A stretch of 64,000 bases of DNA, taken from positions 33,622,109 through 33,686,108 of the forward strand of contig CAIIXF020000002.1 of NCBI GenBank assembly GCA_903813345.2. Reading direction: 5' to 3'. The stretch comes from Owenia fusiformis. Its lineage: Eukaryota > Annelida > Polychaeta > Sabellida > Oweniidae. Each line of letters begins with the position of its first letter. The stretch's first letter is position 1. The notes below the pieces were generated by a model that saw only the letters and a program-made list of their open reading frames with translations, made no database searches and was not told where the DNA came from. The position numbers and the translations under genes were made by a program. Below are positions 11,801-23,000 of this stretch, piece after piece.

Positions 11801-14415
11801 CGATCTTTACCGTATTCTCTCCAATAACAGCACTTGTCATATTATTATAAAAATATGTTGAAGAAAATGCATTCTTGTCAAGAAAAATTGCCATACATGA
11901 AATTCCTCGGGATTTCTGATTTCTTTCATACATGGGCGCTTATTAGAATGGTCTAAATAATGTATTTTCAATTTTCTAAACGCCCTGGGCGCTAATTACA
12001 GAGAATACGGTACATTTAGTTTTTAACTTTGTCTTTAATCAGTAGTACTCAAATCTTACTCTCTTGGATTGGCTAATACCAGACAGTCACCTGACTTAAA
12101 CTGGCCAATCAGGTACATAGATATGCAATGACATAGTGATAATTGTTGATTCTTAGATCTGCCATATTATATTATTTCTGATTTCATGTATGAAACATGC
12201 CCGTAGCCAGGGGGGAGCTGGGGGAGTGGAAGCTCCCCCCCTGACCAGAAATTCTTTCAAAATCATGCAGTTTTTCACCATTCTGAGAATTTTTCGGATG
12301 ATTTTTAGCCAAAATTGTGAAAAAGCTCCCCCCCCTGGAAAAAAGCTCCCCCCCTGGTAAAAGCTGGCTACGGGCAAGTGTAATATATGTGAATTGAGTT
12401 TAAATACTTAAAGGCCCACTATACTTGATTTAGAAGAAAAAAGAAAAAAATTATCATTGAAACATATTACTCACACACTTGCTCGAATATGACACAAGTT
12501 TTCATTTAATATTGAACCAAGAAAAAAATAACTGACATAGAAAAAAACATTTGAAGTTCAGAGATCATTAAACATGCATGCACATGCTAAACAAAGTGCA
12601 TGTCTTTAATATCTTTTGATTTAAAAGATGGTGACATTTCTATAAAAATGAATGTATCATGTAATACAAACAACTTCGCCATCTTTCAATGACATTGATA
12701 AAAACTTGATATTTAAAGCTTATCAGATCAAAAATATGTTTTGATTAATTATTGTAAGCTTTGATGTGGTCCGTTTGAGCTGTTGTTGGTGTCAAATGAA
12801 AGATACGATTCTTACCAATACATTGGACAGTCTATAGAATTCAAATAAAAGTCCTTATTTTGCCAAAAAATATTGAAAATATGCAAAGTGGGCCTTTAAG
12901 TAATACTAATACGTTCCAGATGCTTTGCCAGCTGAGTGCCCCATAGCAGTAAAGGGTCATTTGTATGAGATGTTCACATTGTCAACTGAAGACCATAATG
13001 GCAAGAAGACTAGAACGATTCCTCTGAAGTTGAAAGACAAGATTGTATGTTATATCATCGTGCTAGCCCTACATATTGAGCAGTTCCATCTTGGCCTAGC
13101 GGAAATCATGAAAGATGTCAAGCTAAGTGTCAATAAGTATGTCTGTTTTTTATTTGTATGTTTTCTCATATGTTTTAGGAGTTACATCCATTCAAAACTT
13201 TTAAATCCATTTAACATCCCACTTAATGAAGTTTCGTCTGTTTAATTTTCTGTCTAGGCAGTAACTCAAAACCTAGTCGACAGATTGGGATTAAATTTTA
13301 TGGGCTGATAACTGATGAGAGTAGAAACTCTGCTCTGAAGAAAGAAATTTTATTAAGGCTTCCATTATCATCAGAATTGTTAAATTTGATAACTCAATTA
13401 TTGGTTAAACAATTAGTTCGAATTTTACATGGTGATGCCTTGGGGATATAGGAGCACTTCCCAAGAAAAAATAGGCAACGTTTTTATATAAAAAATGTAA
13501 TTTCATGTAAACTTATTACTGTTGATGAAATTTGGTCCAATAGGTTTATGTCTTTTGACCTTTAATAATGATTTCAAATATGTCCACTAAATTAAAGATG
13601 GCAACCATTTCTGTAAAATGTAATCATTACTCAAATACTAATAGGCTGAATTGTTTAAAAAGCACAATTTTAATTCAAATGGCCAGTTGATGGATTTGGT
13701 TCATATTTATATGATAATGCCTTATAAGGACATGGGACTGAAGGAACTTCAAAGTGGTTGTTGAATTCTAAATGGTTTTCAATTTTTAAAAAAGATTTTT
13801 TTTTTTAAAACTCATATACTCAGTATACCATGTATACTGGTTATTAAGCCTAAAGTTCTTTGGACTAATAACTAAAAGACTAAAAAATATCTGCTTTGGT
13901 GACCCATGATTAAGTGACTTGAGGTGAACGTTTTTGGTCCAGGTCAAATGTCCATATTAAGGTATTTTGTGTTTTAAGGGCCTTTAGGGCTGCTCTGGCC
14001 CTTTACGACCCATAAGGTTACCTGAGGTCAAGGTTACATTTTGTGGTTACATCAAATCTGGATAATCTGTTCCACTCCACTTGAATGGGTAGATGACCAG
14101 TTTCATGACTTGAAAATAATTGTGAACATATAACTTTCAGTTCTCTGCTAATTTTAAAGTGAATAAAAATTTTCAAAATGATTTCATAATTGACATTGAA
14201 TGTTTTAAAAGTAATTGCACCCCCATAAGGTGAATTACAATGTTAAGAGTCTGAACTATTACTGTGGTTGTATTTGCAGGTGCATACAGCATTGTAGAGC
14301 CCTTGGATGTAAAGTTAACAGTAAGAAAGGAGACAAAACTACTCAGTCATATTACCTAACACTACCTGTGCCACTCACATTTCCTACCATGGCTAAACAA
14401 AAGGGCAAACGATAA
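2859..14415 (+). CDS. POLR1E: DNA-directed RNA polymerase I subunit RPA49/PAF53, complete 10-exon gene
   Basis: Exons: 2859-2964, 3291-3379, 3711-3775, 5836-5974, 6108-6267, 7950-8042, 9691-9778, 10717-10856, 12920-13136, 14280-14415. All junctions are GT..AG and phases agree; they sum to 1233 nt, 410 residues plus TAA, close to the vertebrate protein's length. The ATG has A at -3, and an in-frame TGA lies upstream at 2844. RPA49 pairs with the RPA34/PAF49 subunit as a TFIIF-like module of Pol I that supports rRNA initiation and elongation in the nucleolus. Diagnostic stretches are AETDRLSYVG (N-terminal dimerisation domain, near residue 66), NMQP-like QMQPC in exon 4, KRKRAMQSRLNNK and AKAAQNM-like GKAAQNM in exon 5, PPFDRSATRACDVYLLED (linker), ALPVETGARIHRAQCLLYYH and KLKDKIVCYIIVLALHI (C-terminal tandem winged helix). 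The C-terminus is basic (AKQKGKR). AATAAA overlaps the stop (14415-14420). Intron 6 ends in a splice-junction minisatellite. Confidence 0.93.
3818..4937. mobile_element. 1.1-kb inverted-repeat element in POLR1E intron 3
   Basis: It is bounded by about 30-bp inverted repeats: ACAGGGTGTTTCATATGTAT at the left, matched by ATACATATGAAACACCCTGT at the right. There is no long ORF, so it is a non-autonomous DNA-transposon-like element. Its interior (about 3930-4620) has a close inverted copy at 22888-23575 inside a TRPM intron. Confidence 0.75.
5111..5601. mobile_element. 490-bp MITE in POLR1E intron 3, 'AAAGGCCCACT' family (copy 1)
   Basis: The ends TTAAAGGCTCGCTATGCTTA and ATAGTGAGGTTTTAA are a decayed inverted pair. 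It is collinear over its full length with 12407-12900, sharing ACATGTTATTTACACACT-type, TTCAGAGATC and TAATTTATTGTAAGCTTTGATGTGG-like segments. It has no ORF. Confidence 0.7.
5715..5828 (+). repeat. Short tandem repeat abutting POLR1E exon 4 acceptor
   Basis: About six irregular copies of an ATATGTCACACCATT motif run to within about 8 bp of the exon 4 acceptor (CAG at 5833-5835). The unit does not include exon sequence, so it is boundary-adjacent rather than boundary-spanning. Confidence 0.6.
6328..6715. repeat. Local tandem duplication in POLR1E intron 5
   Basis: Two copies of about 195 bp share ACATTTTCCTTTGTTTAATT, ACTGTTTCTTTG, TTAACCAAACTTTGATTCAA and ATATATATTTCT in the same order. It is intronic and non-coding. 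Confidence 0.65.
7130..7705. repeat. Tandem repeat of about 130-150 bp in POLR1E intron 5
   Basis: About four copies contain TAGTGGAGCGATTTTGTTCA, TATTTGGTATGTGAATACT and a palindromic GGCCATTTTGAAAAATGGCC boundary. The copies are open in some frames by chance but show no protein-like conservation. The array stops about 245 bp before exon 6. Confidence 0.7.
8118..9690 (+). repeat. Splice-junction minisatellite: POLR1E exon 7 acceptor, 70/80-bp unit, about 20 copies
   Basis: GTTGTGCCAG recurs at 8271, 8341, 8411 and 8481, then every 80 bp from 8561 to 9681. The last occurrence is the true acceptor of exon 7 (AG at 9689-9690). After the AG, units read ATAATGTGCTGTACAGTTGG, a slightly diverged copy of the exon 7 start (ATAACGTGCTGTACAGTTTG). 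Each unit thus holds an acceptor plus roughly 30 nt of exon-derived sequence, followed by intronic filler. If an upstream acceptor were used, the exon 6 frame would meet TAA about nine codons in. The first four periods are 70 bp because a ten-base block is missing; the rest are 80 bp. Confidence 0.88.
10101..10620. mobile_element. 520-bp MITE with 60-bp inverted ends in POLR1E intron 7
   Basis: The left end CACCGGATTAGCCTGACAAC mirrors the right end GTTGTCAGGCTATTCTGGTG, and the match continues inwards about 60 bp through AAATGGCGGACATAACCGTC / GACGGTTATGTCCGCCATTT. The interior encodes nothing convincing. Confidence 0.8.
10880..11223 (+). repeat. About 60-bp tandem repeat just inside POLR1E intron 8
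   Basis: Six copies of a unit containing GTATTTGGCCTCAGTTGAAT and AATAAGCAATCTGATTTGAG begin about 25 bp after the exon 8 donor (GT at 10857). Unlike the exon 7 array, the unit does not include the splice site. Confidence 0.75.
11229..12012. mobile_element. 784-bp inverted-repeat element in POLR1E intron 8
   Basis: The ends TACCGTATTCTCTGTAATTA and TAATTACAGAGAATACGGTA are inverted and continue through GCGCCC / GGGCGC, giving about 26-bp terminal repeats. Further internal copies of TAAGCGCCCA / GGGCGCTTATT flank the core. It has no ORF. Confidence 0.8.
12199..12375. mobile_element. 177-bp GCCCGTAGCCAG MITE (copy 2)
   Basis: GCCCGTAGCCAG at 12199 and CTGGCTACGGGC at 12364-12375 are exact 12-bp inverted repeats. 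The interior has AGCTCCCCCC tracts like the 947-1052 copy and is about 70 bp longer. Confidence 0.75.
12407..12900. mobile_element. 494-bp MITE, 'CTTAAAGGCCCACT' family (copy 2)
   Basis: CTTAAAGGCCCACT and AGTGGGCCTTTAAG are exact terminal inverted repeats. It is the better preserved relative of 5111-5601. It ends 19 bp before POLR1E exon 9, so it nearly abuts the acceptor. Confidence 0.8.
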
Positions 14416-15334
14416 ATAAAGTGCAATGTTGCTGGACAAAATCATAAGGGGATTTTCTGGATTAGCATTCTGCAGGTCATTTCCTGGATGGTGTCTTTAT
14501 GCTCAGCATGGATAATGTTCTCTGAAATAGGTTTATATGGAGATCTAAAAATGGGTCTATGGAGGGTGTAGACTCTGTATATACTTTCTGGAAGACACAC
14601 TCCACATAAAAGAGGATGGATACTTGTTATATATCTGGTCTAGATGGGAATCTACTCTATGAAGAACACTCTTCTGAGGATGACCTCTCTTGTATGATGC
14701 TTTCAGGCGGATATATTCCATAAGGAGGGTTAAATCTTGAGGATATGTTACATACAGTCATTCTTTAAGACAAATATGACAAAAATGTATTGTTGGAAAC
14801 ATAATTAAAAAAATTTTTTTCAATATACATTATATAATAAGGAATCACAAACAACATTGTTTGATGGTTGGACTTATCTTTTGTAAAATACAATACATAA
14901 CAGCATTAATTGTTTAAACAAGAGTACAATCTACAACGATCTGTAAATAAGTAAAAATAGCAAGAAATTCATAATTATATTACCTGAGTTTAGGCCAATG
15001 GGAGTTTCTTTAAAAAAAGGGTGTATTAAAAAATTCCCCTTTATAAAGAGCCATTCATTTTGGGAACTTTCCAATTAAGCTCAGTGGGCAAAAACATTTG
15101 AGAAAGGGATTTGAATTGCTTAGAACAATATAATACATACATGTATGGTTATGAGTGATTACTGTCGTTCGAGAACTCTTTAAAATAATAGATAAAAATA
15201 ATTAAAAACATGACACCATTTAATTGTTGAATTATAGATTATTATATATTTCAAATTGTATCTATAATATACAATGCAGTTTTATCCTCAATTGTGCAAG
15301 AACTCCTTCCATTTAGAGCAGCCATTCTGGTATG

Positions 15335-16680
15335 GTAAAGCTAGTGGTAAAGCTAGTAGTAAGCTAGTGGTAAACCTAATGGTAAGCTAGTGGTAAAACT
15401 AGTGGTAAGCTAGTGGTAAAGCTAGTGGTAAAGCTCGCAGTAAGCTAGTGGTAAAGTTAGTGGTAGGCTAGTGGTAAAGCTAGTGGTAAAGCTAGTAGTA
15501 GGCTAGTGGTAAAGCTAATGGTAAGCTAGTGGTAAAACTAGTGGTAAGCTAGTGGTAAAGCTAGTGTTAAAGCTCGTAGTAAGCTATTGGTAAATTAGTG
15601 GTAGGCTAGTGGTAAATTAGTGGTAAGCTAGTGGTAAAGCTAGTGGTAGGCTAGTGGTAAAGCTAGTGTTAAAGCTCGTTGTAAGCTGGTGGTGAAGTTA
15701 GTGGTAAATTAGTGGTAAGCTAGTGGTAAAGCTAGTGGTAAGCTAGTGGTAAAGCTAGTGGTAGGCTAGTGGTAAAGCTAGTGTTAAAGCTAGTGGTAAG
15801 CTTGTGGAAAGCTAGTGGTAAATTAGTGGTAAGCTAGTGGTAAAGCTAGTGGTAAGCTAGTGGTAAAGCTAGTGGTAGGCTAGTGGTAAAGCTAGTGTTA
15901 AAGCTAGTGGTAAGCTAGTGGTAAAGCTAGTGGTAAGCTAGTGGTAAAGCTAGTGGTAGGCTAGTGGTAAAGCTAGTGTTAAAGCTCGTTGTAAGCTGGT
16001 GGTGAAGCTAGTGGTAAAGCTAGTGGTAAGCTAGTGGTAAAGCTAGTGGTAAGCTAGTGGTAAAGCTAGTGGTAAGCTAGTGGTAAAGCTAGTGGTAAAG
16101 CTAGTGGTAGGCTAGTGGTAAATTAGTGGTAAGCTAGTGGTAAAGCTAGTGGTAAGCTAGTGGTAAAGCTAGTGGTAGGCTAGTGGTAAAGCTAGTGTTA
16201 AAGCTCGTTGTAAGCTGGTGGTGAAGCTAGTGGTAAGCTAGTGGTAAAGCTAGTGTTAAAGGTCGTTGTAAGCTGGTGGTGAAGCTAGTGGTAAGCTAGT
16301 GGTAAAGCTAGTGGTTAGCTAGTGGTAAAGCTAGTGCTAAGCTAGCGGTAAAGCTAGTGGTAAGCTAGTGGTAAAGCTAGTGGTAAGCTAGTGGTAAAGC
16401 TAGTGGTAAAGCTCGTAGTAAGCTAGTGGTAAATCTAGTGGTAAGCTAGTGGTAAAGCTAGTGGTAGGCTAGTGGTAAAGCTAGTGGTAAGCTAGTGGTA
16501 AAGCTAGTGGTAAGCTAGTGGTAAAGCTAGTGGTAAAGCTCGTAGTAAGCTAGTGGTAAAGCTAGTGGTAAGCTAGTGGTAAAGCCAGTGGTAAGCTAGT
16601 GGTAAAGCTAGTGGTAAGCTAGTGGTAAAGCTAGTGGTAAACTCTTTGTAAGCTAGTGGTAAAGCTCGTAGTAAGCTAAT
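15335..16680. repeat. 1.35-kb minisatellite of GCTAGTGGTAA units
   Basis: More than 100 short units alternate GCTAGTGGTAA and GCTAGTGGTAAA, with recurrent variants (GCTCGTAGTAA, GCTGGTGGTGAA, GGCTAGTGG). Recurring variant runs indicate higher-order amplification. No exon is recognisable at either edge; it starts about 920 bp downstream of the POLR1E stop. Confidence 0.85.
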
Positions 16681-17438
16681 GAATAAAACCAGTCAGGGAA
16701 AAAATAGAAGTGTCAAACAGAACAAAGAATTGGGGTAAACATGATGTAGCCAAAATGTGACAAAAGGTCACATACTTGTTAACGTTCATGCCCGTGTTTT
16801 GTTTTAGTTCTTACAAATAAATGACCTTTTTCAAAAAATACATAAAAATACGCCAGTGTGCCCATTCACGAGAAACTTCAGTATGCACTTATTGAAATGT
16901 CAAAGCAGAATATTTGTTCAAACAAGGTATTAAAATGCAATAACCTTACATTTGTTACAGACGCCACAAAAAGGTTGGAGACAATGTGAAAAACAATATG
17001 TCAAAATCAATGAGAAATGATATTCTACACATAATTAATATAATTATAAAAATGCAAAACTGTAAGCAAAAAATGGTCCGAGCTCAGCCACTTGTTATGC
17101 TATGTCCCCATTGCTCTAAGGTGATATCATTTACAAAACATTTCAAGATTTTTATACAGTTTATTTTTAACTAAAAAGCGGTTTATTTGCAGACAATACT
17201 ATAGTAGTATAGTATACGTACAGTTCTGCTTTTGCACGAAATTCGTGGGGAGCCTATTATATTATTTAACGAAATTATTTTAAAAGGTGCAAACGTCCTA
17301 CACTGTACACTGTTTAGATTTTTTAAGTCAGAGTTTGCCACGTTTATGTTAGAAAATTATTCATTGTTTTAATTCATGTAAGCGAATTAGCGAAATGTCT
17401 ACTTCCATATTTCAAAATTTGCGTATCTTTTTGATAAT

Positions 17439-17570
17439 AGGGAGTTTAAGCTTGCAATGTTTTTCACAACCTAAACGTGAACAGAAAATATTTAAGCGAT
17501 GCATTTGTATGGGCGATTGGTCATACGTATAGGTTGGCGTTTCGATTTTATATGCAAACTTAAACTCCCT
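17439..17570 (+). mobile_element. 132-bp MITE, AGGGAGTTTAAG family (copy 1)
   Basis: AGGGAGTTTAAGC and the inverted GTTTAAGTTTGC / AAACTTAAACTCCCT end bound a small element containing TTTTTCACAACCTAAACGTG. A second copy in opposite orientation lies in TRPM intron 16 at 36087-36217. Confidence 0.75.
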
Positions 17571-17756
17571 AATGTTAGGTTTGTATCTAAAAAGTATCTA
17601 AGATGTTGTAAGTTTGTGGACTTATTATCTTGGTTATTAATGTAAATGGTACGTCTGCGTTGATTATACGCTATGTTGGTTCGGAACCTACCCAGCCGTA
17701 TATGGCTGGCCTAACGGTTTAATGTCACGTCGTTATGTTTACACCATTTTGTTGTA

Positions 17757-18178
17757 ATAACGGTCGTAAGGTCGTAAATTGGCGTCCATTCCAGATCGTT
17801 TATATTAGAGGTTTTAGAACGTAATTTGACGTCACCTTAAGGTCGTTATGGACGACTTTGAGGCAGTGTTTATTCCTACAGTTCAAATACATATAATACT
17901 TGAGCAGAATTCCAGGTGGCCATTTTCCAACAAAAAAACTTTTTTGCAATATTCTCGTCTACAAATTATTATTTCAAGTCTATTTTATGTCAAGTTAATA
18001 TGACAAAGGAACCGATACTATCATGAATGAATTATAAATTAGGTGGTATTTTATTTAATAACACTGCTATTTTAACTTTTTGTAGGAGCATTCATTATGG
18101 GTTTTCACAATGTTGACGTTATTGAAACAGAAAAGAACGACCTTTAAAGACGTAAATTAACGACCTTATGGTCGTCTT
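17757..18178. mobile_element. Probable inverted-repeat element with ACGACCTTA arms
   Basis: TAACGGTCGTAAGGTCGTAA at the left is mirrored by TTAACGACCTTATGGTCGT at the right, with further TTAAGGTCGTTATGGACGAC inside. The arms are imperfect, so the edges are approximate. Confidence 0.4.
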
Positions 18179-18452
18179 TATCCTACTGAAGCGGGGACTG
18201 TGCTTCCTAACTAATTCAGAAATTTTATATACTACATGAAATATGGCGCAATTTCTATACACGAATATGCATGTGCCAATAGAATGAATAAAAAAGGTAA
18301 TTATAAAGTACAAAGTTATAAGATTAGGTGTAACCTTATAACCCTAGCTCTAGTAACAATTAATGAGTTTGCTATTTCAAACAGTTATACAAATAGTTCT
18401 TCAAGCTGTAGAACCTGCTGATAATGGCGCGGCGTTATATGCAATTATCGCA

Positions 18453-19719
18453 TACAAGGTGTCCCAAAACAATTATATCCAAATGAGTGAGAATAACTTT
18501 TTCCTCAATCGAAAAAGGAGAACTTTACACACGATAAGAGAACTTTATTTTTCAAATAGCATTTGTTCAAATAGCAGTTGAAATTTGTGCATTACTTCCA
18601 GAGAAAAACATTTTAGATGCCATTCTCTATATTGCCCCTATCATGCAGAAATTATTGCAATTTAAAACATTGAACAATGAGTAGTTGTACTACAAAAAAA
18701 CAGAATGAGTTTGATGAAGCGTTTAGATATTAATGATAATAAATTGTTCATTAGCACGCCCGGTGATCGTGAATATGGGACGGAGGGGGGAGCAGGCAAT
18801 TTCTGCTAGGAAATTCAACAAATCTGGAAGATTTATTTTTTCAAGAAAAAGTTTACTATTGAATTGCTAAATGGATAGGCGCACGGTATGGTAGAATATG
18901 TTAGGTTTTCTGGGATTTTTTCTGAAACGATACGCATCTAAGGTATGGGATCTATTAAAAAAGGCGCAAGGCCATCAACAGGCACAAATCAACGTTTTTG
19001 CTATAAATCAAGCAACAAAGGTCTGGACGACCTGTAATAAATACTTGTAAGTGATGTTATCATAACTAAATTAATGTCATTGCTGAATTTATAAAATAAG
19101 TTTCCATATGTGAAATAAAAAATAATCGAAAATAATGAATTTGGGACGGAGGGGGGGGGGACGGAGGGGGGGGAGCAATATGTATACAAGACATGATTAG
19201 AGATGTTTCGCGACTTTAAGTCCTTTTACTCCAAATGTCCCCAATTTTCAGTCTCCAGGGCTATATCATCCAGTTTCTTACTAAGTTAATGAGTTCATTT
19301 TTCAAATACAAGAGTTCGTGTGAAGTTGTTTCACTTTATAGAATTATTACTCCCCCCTCCGCCCCCCCCCCCTCCGTCCCCCCCCCCTCCGTCCCCCCCC
19401 CCTCCGTCCCATTTTAATTATTTTCGATTATTTTTTATTTTACGTATGGAAACTTATTTTATAAATTCAGCAATGACATTAATTTAGTTATGATAACATC
19501 ACGATCACCGGGCGTGATTAGACTCCTAGAGTTCCATTTCTGTTTGTGGTACAACTGTGAAATATGGGTTGTGGCACTAAAACAAACTTTTCTCTAGAAC
19601 TAAATAGAAAATCTTCTGATGCTCTACGATAAGATGATTAAATCTCAAAAATATTCCTTCATCGCCCACCTTAAATTATTCCATGTATATCTGTGTATCC
19701 TTTTGGGACACCCTGTGTA
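18453..19719. mobile_element. 1.27-kb 'ACAAGGTGTCCCAAAA' inverted-repeat element
   Basis: TACAAGGTGTCCCAAAA at the left and TTTTGGGACACCCTGTGTA at the right are inverted ends of the kind seen in many non-autonomous Tc1/mariner-type elements. It carries a second element nested within it (18755-19516). Confidence 0.65.
18755..19516. mobile_element. Nested 762-bp element with CACGCCCGGTGATCGTGA ends
   Basis: CACGCCCGGTGATCGTGA at 18755-18772 is perfectly inverted at 19499-19516. GGGACGGAGGGGGGG runs near 18778 and 19142 and the complementary CCTCCGTCCCCCC runs at 19355-19410 make a second internal palindromic layer. Confidence 0.75.
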
Positions 19720-20056
19720 ACATTTTGACTGTTAAGAATTTATGCCATCATGTTGCATAATCTACAGATATATGCAAGCGTTCCTTATTTCTACATATGT
19801 TCATAGCATTCATCACGATTCATATCAGTTGGGATTATTATGTATGAAAGCCAATACAGCGTTTTGTTCTAAAATAAGAAATTGGATTTCGTCCTAGCTG
19901 GCAGCTCCTATTGATTTCTCTGCGCTATGATGCACTGTAAAGGAAGCATTGAAGGTTAATTTGAGTCTGTCTGCAGCGACAATTCGATCAGTCGGGTAAC
20001 ATGTTTCTATGTAGATACTAGTATGATATTTCTGTGATTACGATCGCTGTGAAATA

Positions 20057-23000
20057 ATGGAGATGACAAACATGAAGGCTTACGACAGGGTGGCATCATC
20101 TGGGGTAAGTGATCTTGAACGTTGGTGTGTACATAATACTGATCTGCATTGAACATTATCGACATGTTCCTCACACTCCTTCATTCTTCATTCTTTCTAT
20201 ACGTTAGAGACGGGGAATGAGTACGTATAAGTGACGGTGGATGGGTAGTACGTATAAGTATGTACTGAAAGTGGCGGTGAATGCGTTGTACTTCATATTT
20301 GAATGTATTTGCATTTTAAATACACAGAGATACTAGAGTATCATGTGTGATATAAAATCTCATCATAGTAATCGTAAATATTATGTTAAAAACATGGAAC
20401 GGCACGTTGGACTCGAGTTCAAGTGAGGGAGGACTTGATAATATTTCATTTTTGATATAGGATAGCCTGGATGTTGATTTGAACTATGATGTCATTAGGA
20501 GGCTTCAGAAAAAAAGCTGCAAGAGATTTGTTCCGCGGAGGTTAAACAAGTAAGTGTGTTATTAGTCGCTGCTTAACTTAATCCTTTGTGGAGGAAATAA
20601 CGTTTGATATTTAATTACGTGAAAGCCCAACTCTTCTGGCCTACCCAACCCAAGTGATCGGACACTTGCCTGACTATCCACAGTATCCAGATAACCCAAG
20701 TGTCTACTTGTTTTATCAAATCCGAAAAATCTCAAAAAGACAAAACATTTGTCAAGAAAAAATGTTGACTTTGTTTTGAAATATTTTTCCCAGTTTTTAA
20801 AAAATGGGCCCATTTATCAAAGCTGAGACCATTTCCCGGTTGAAAATTGAAACCCATCCTGAATATATTGATTTAATCTATTTAGTATTAGTAATATTAC
20901 TAATATTTAGTATTATTTTGGTCCTGGGGGATCTGCTTTACATGAATAAATGAAAGTTCTTTTGTGCACGAGACAGCCAAATGAATATATCAGTTTAAGT
21001 GGTTTTATCAATAATTAATTCCAAAACTCATATCTGGGAAATTATAATGGCAAATTGAAAATCAATGCATCAAGTGTATTTGATAAAATTGATAGCCATG
21101 TATCCTTGGATCAAGTCACAATACCTATCTTTGATAACGACTTAAGGTATTGCCAATCGCGCTGGTTAAAAAGTAATGAGGAATGTATGCTTTGAGAAAA
21201 AAAGTAATACACATTGAATCATAGGGGCAAAAGTACTGTAGACTACTATACTACAGTTAACAATTATTTATATGTCAGTCTGCTCTTGTATGGCCCCTTC
21301 TACAATTACTCTATTGATTTGTAGTTAATGAAAATAACCTCGTTGTATCACCATGTGTTATTTCAAATCCAATTGCCAGAAGCATGGCGAGGAACATTCC
21401 TGTTATGTTGTTTTATGCAATAAGTCTGTACAGACTCAGATTATATAACACTTAATCAGAACCTTTCTCAAGATTTCTGAAGCATTGGATTGCTCGGATT
21501 GCTTGGTAAAGGAAGTAGTGCGTTCTCCATTATCACGCGGTACTAACTCGACGGGGCGTATCGAAACCAAAACGCCCCGCAAAACCGTTAATTTGAATTC
21601 CAAATCTACCCTATCTTTGGGAAATCAATGATTGCGAGTCTCACACTACACCGTTTTTCCTCAAAATTGTTCCATTAAAACCTTCACAGAAATACCTTTC
21701 AGTCGAGACATTGCTTTTGTTAACAAAGTCCCTCGTTTTAGTGGCGTTTTGGTCCCCAGATGTGAGAAGTTGCAAATCCTCAGAGATTTCAACCATAATT
21801 CTTGATATCTCGCCAGTTCTTCTATCACTCTCCCCCATATTCTGCGCAAGGACTCCCATTACAACCCTCCATCGCTGCATCAACATATTTATTACATGAA
21901 ACGCAGGAATTTTGAAAAATCCAACGCAACTGTTCGAAATTGACCAAAACGCCCCGTTGTCTTCCAAAACGCCCCGCAGTCCAGTCAGTATCTAGATAAG
22001 GTGTATAGATACAACGGGGCGTTTTGGAAGAGAACGGGGCGTTTTGATCAATTTCGAACAGATGCGCAGGAAATTGCTGCGTTTAATGTAATAAATATGT
22101 TGATGCAGAGATGGAGGGTTGTAATGGGAGTCCTTGTGCAAAATATAGGGGAGAATAATAAAAGAACTGGCGACATATCGAGGCTTTTGGTTGAAATCTC
22201 TGAAGATTTGCATCTTCTCACATCTGGGGACCAAAACGCCGCTAAAACGAGTGACTCTGTACTCAAAAACAATGTCTCGAGTGAAAGGTATCTGTGAAGG
22301 TTTTAATGGAACAAGTTTGAAGGAAAACGGTGTACTGTGAGACTCACAATCATTGATTTTCCTAAGAAAGGGTAGGTTTGAAATTCAAATTAACAGTATT
22401 GCGGGGCGTTTTGGTATCGATACGCCCCGGTGAGTTAGTACCGCGTGATTATGATCTCCCCATGAAAAAATTAACTCATCTGATTTTTTAAAATGAGTAT
22501 ACTGCCTTTATTATTACATATATATCATTCTGATACTCATAGCATCTTTCTGTTTCACCTGAAACATGCTCTGATATTATGAGGCATATTCTGTGATCTG
22601 AGCACATCAGATGGGAAGAGTTGTAACTGTCAATAAGTGTGATAGTTATCATGTAATTATTTACCTAATGTCAATTTATTACATAATAGGCATTGTATTT
22701 AACAGCAGATATTAGCACAGGCATGTGTACACAAGTTTAATGACCCCAATTAAATGAAATATGAGCTGGGATGAAAGATCTCAAAGATCCTCAATTTTGG
22801 GCTCTCCTGGATCGCCAAATCAAGCTCATTATATCATGGCATCTCAGGGCTGAGAAGAAATGAGATGTCATGGTGTATCATGATGCATATATATGCACAC
22901 TAGTATCTTGTTGTTATATTCAGCACTGTATTGATATATAGGCCACTTATTAGGGTCAAAATTCAATCATGAAGTGTAGAGGCATAGATTCCAAACCAGG

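Larger units (their letters stand above)
14416..20056. other. Intergenic region between POLR1E and TRPM
   Basis: No supported coding exon. Contents: POLR1E 3' flank, an 11-13-bp array (15335-16680), a 132-bp MITE (17439-17570), an ACGACCTTA palindromic element (about 17757-18178) and a nested pair of inverted-repeat elements (18453-19719). An in-frame TGA at 20024 precedes the TRPM start codon. Confidence 0.55.

Noticed and set aside
21641-22297. ORFs of 60-108 codons on both strands
   Set aside because: They mirror each other because the region is a palindromic element; no codon-level conservation or domain is visible.
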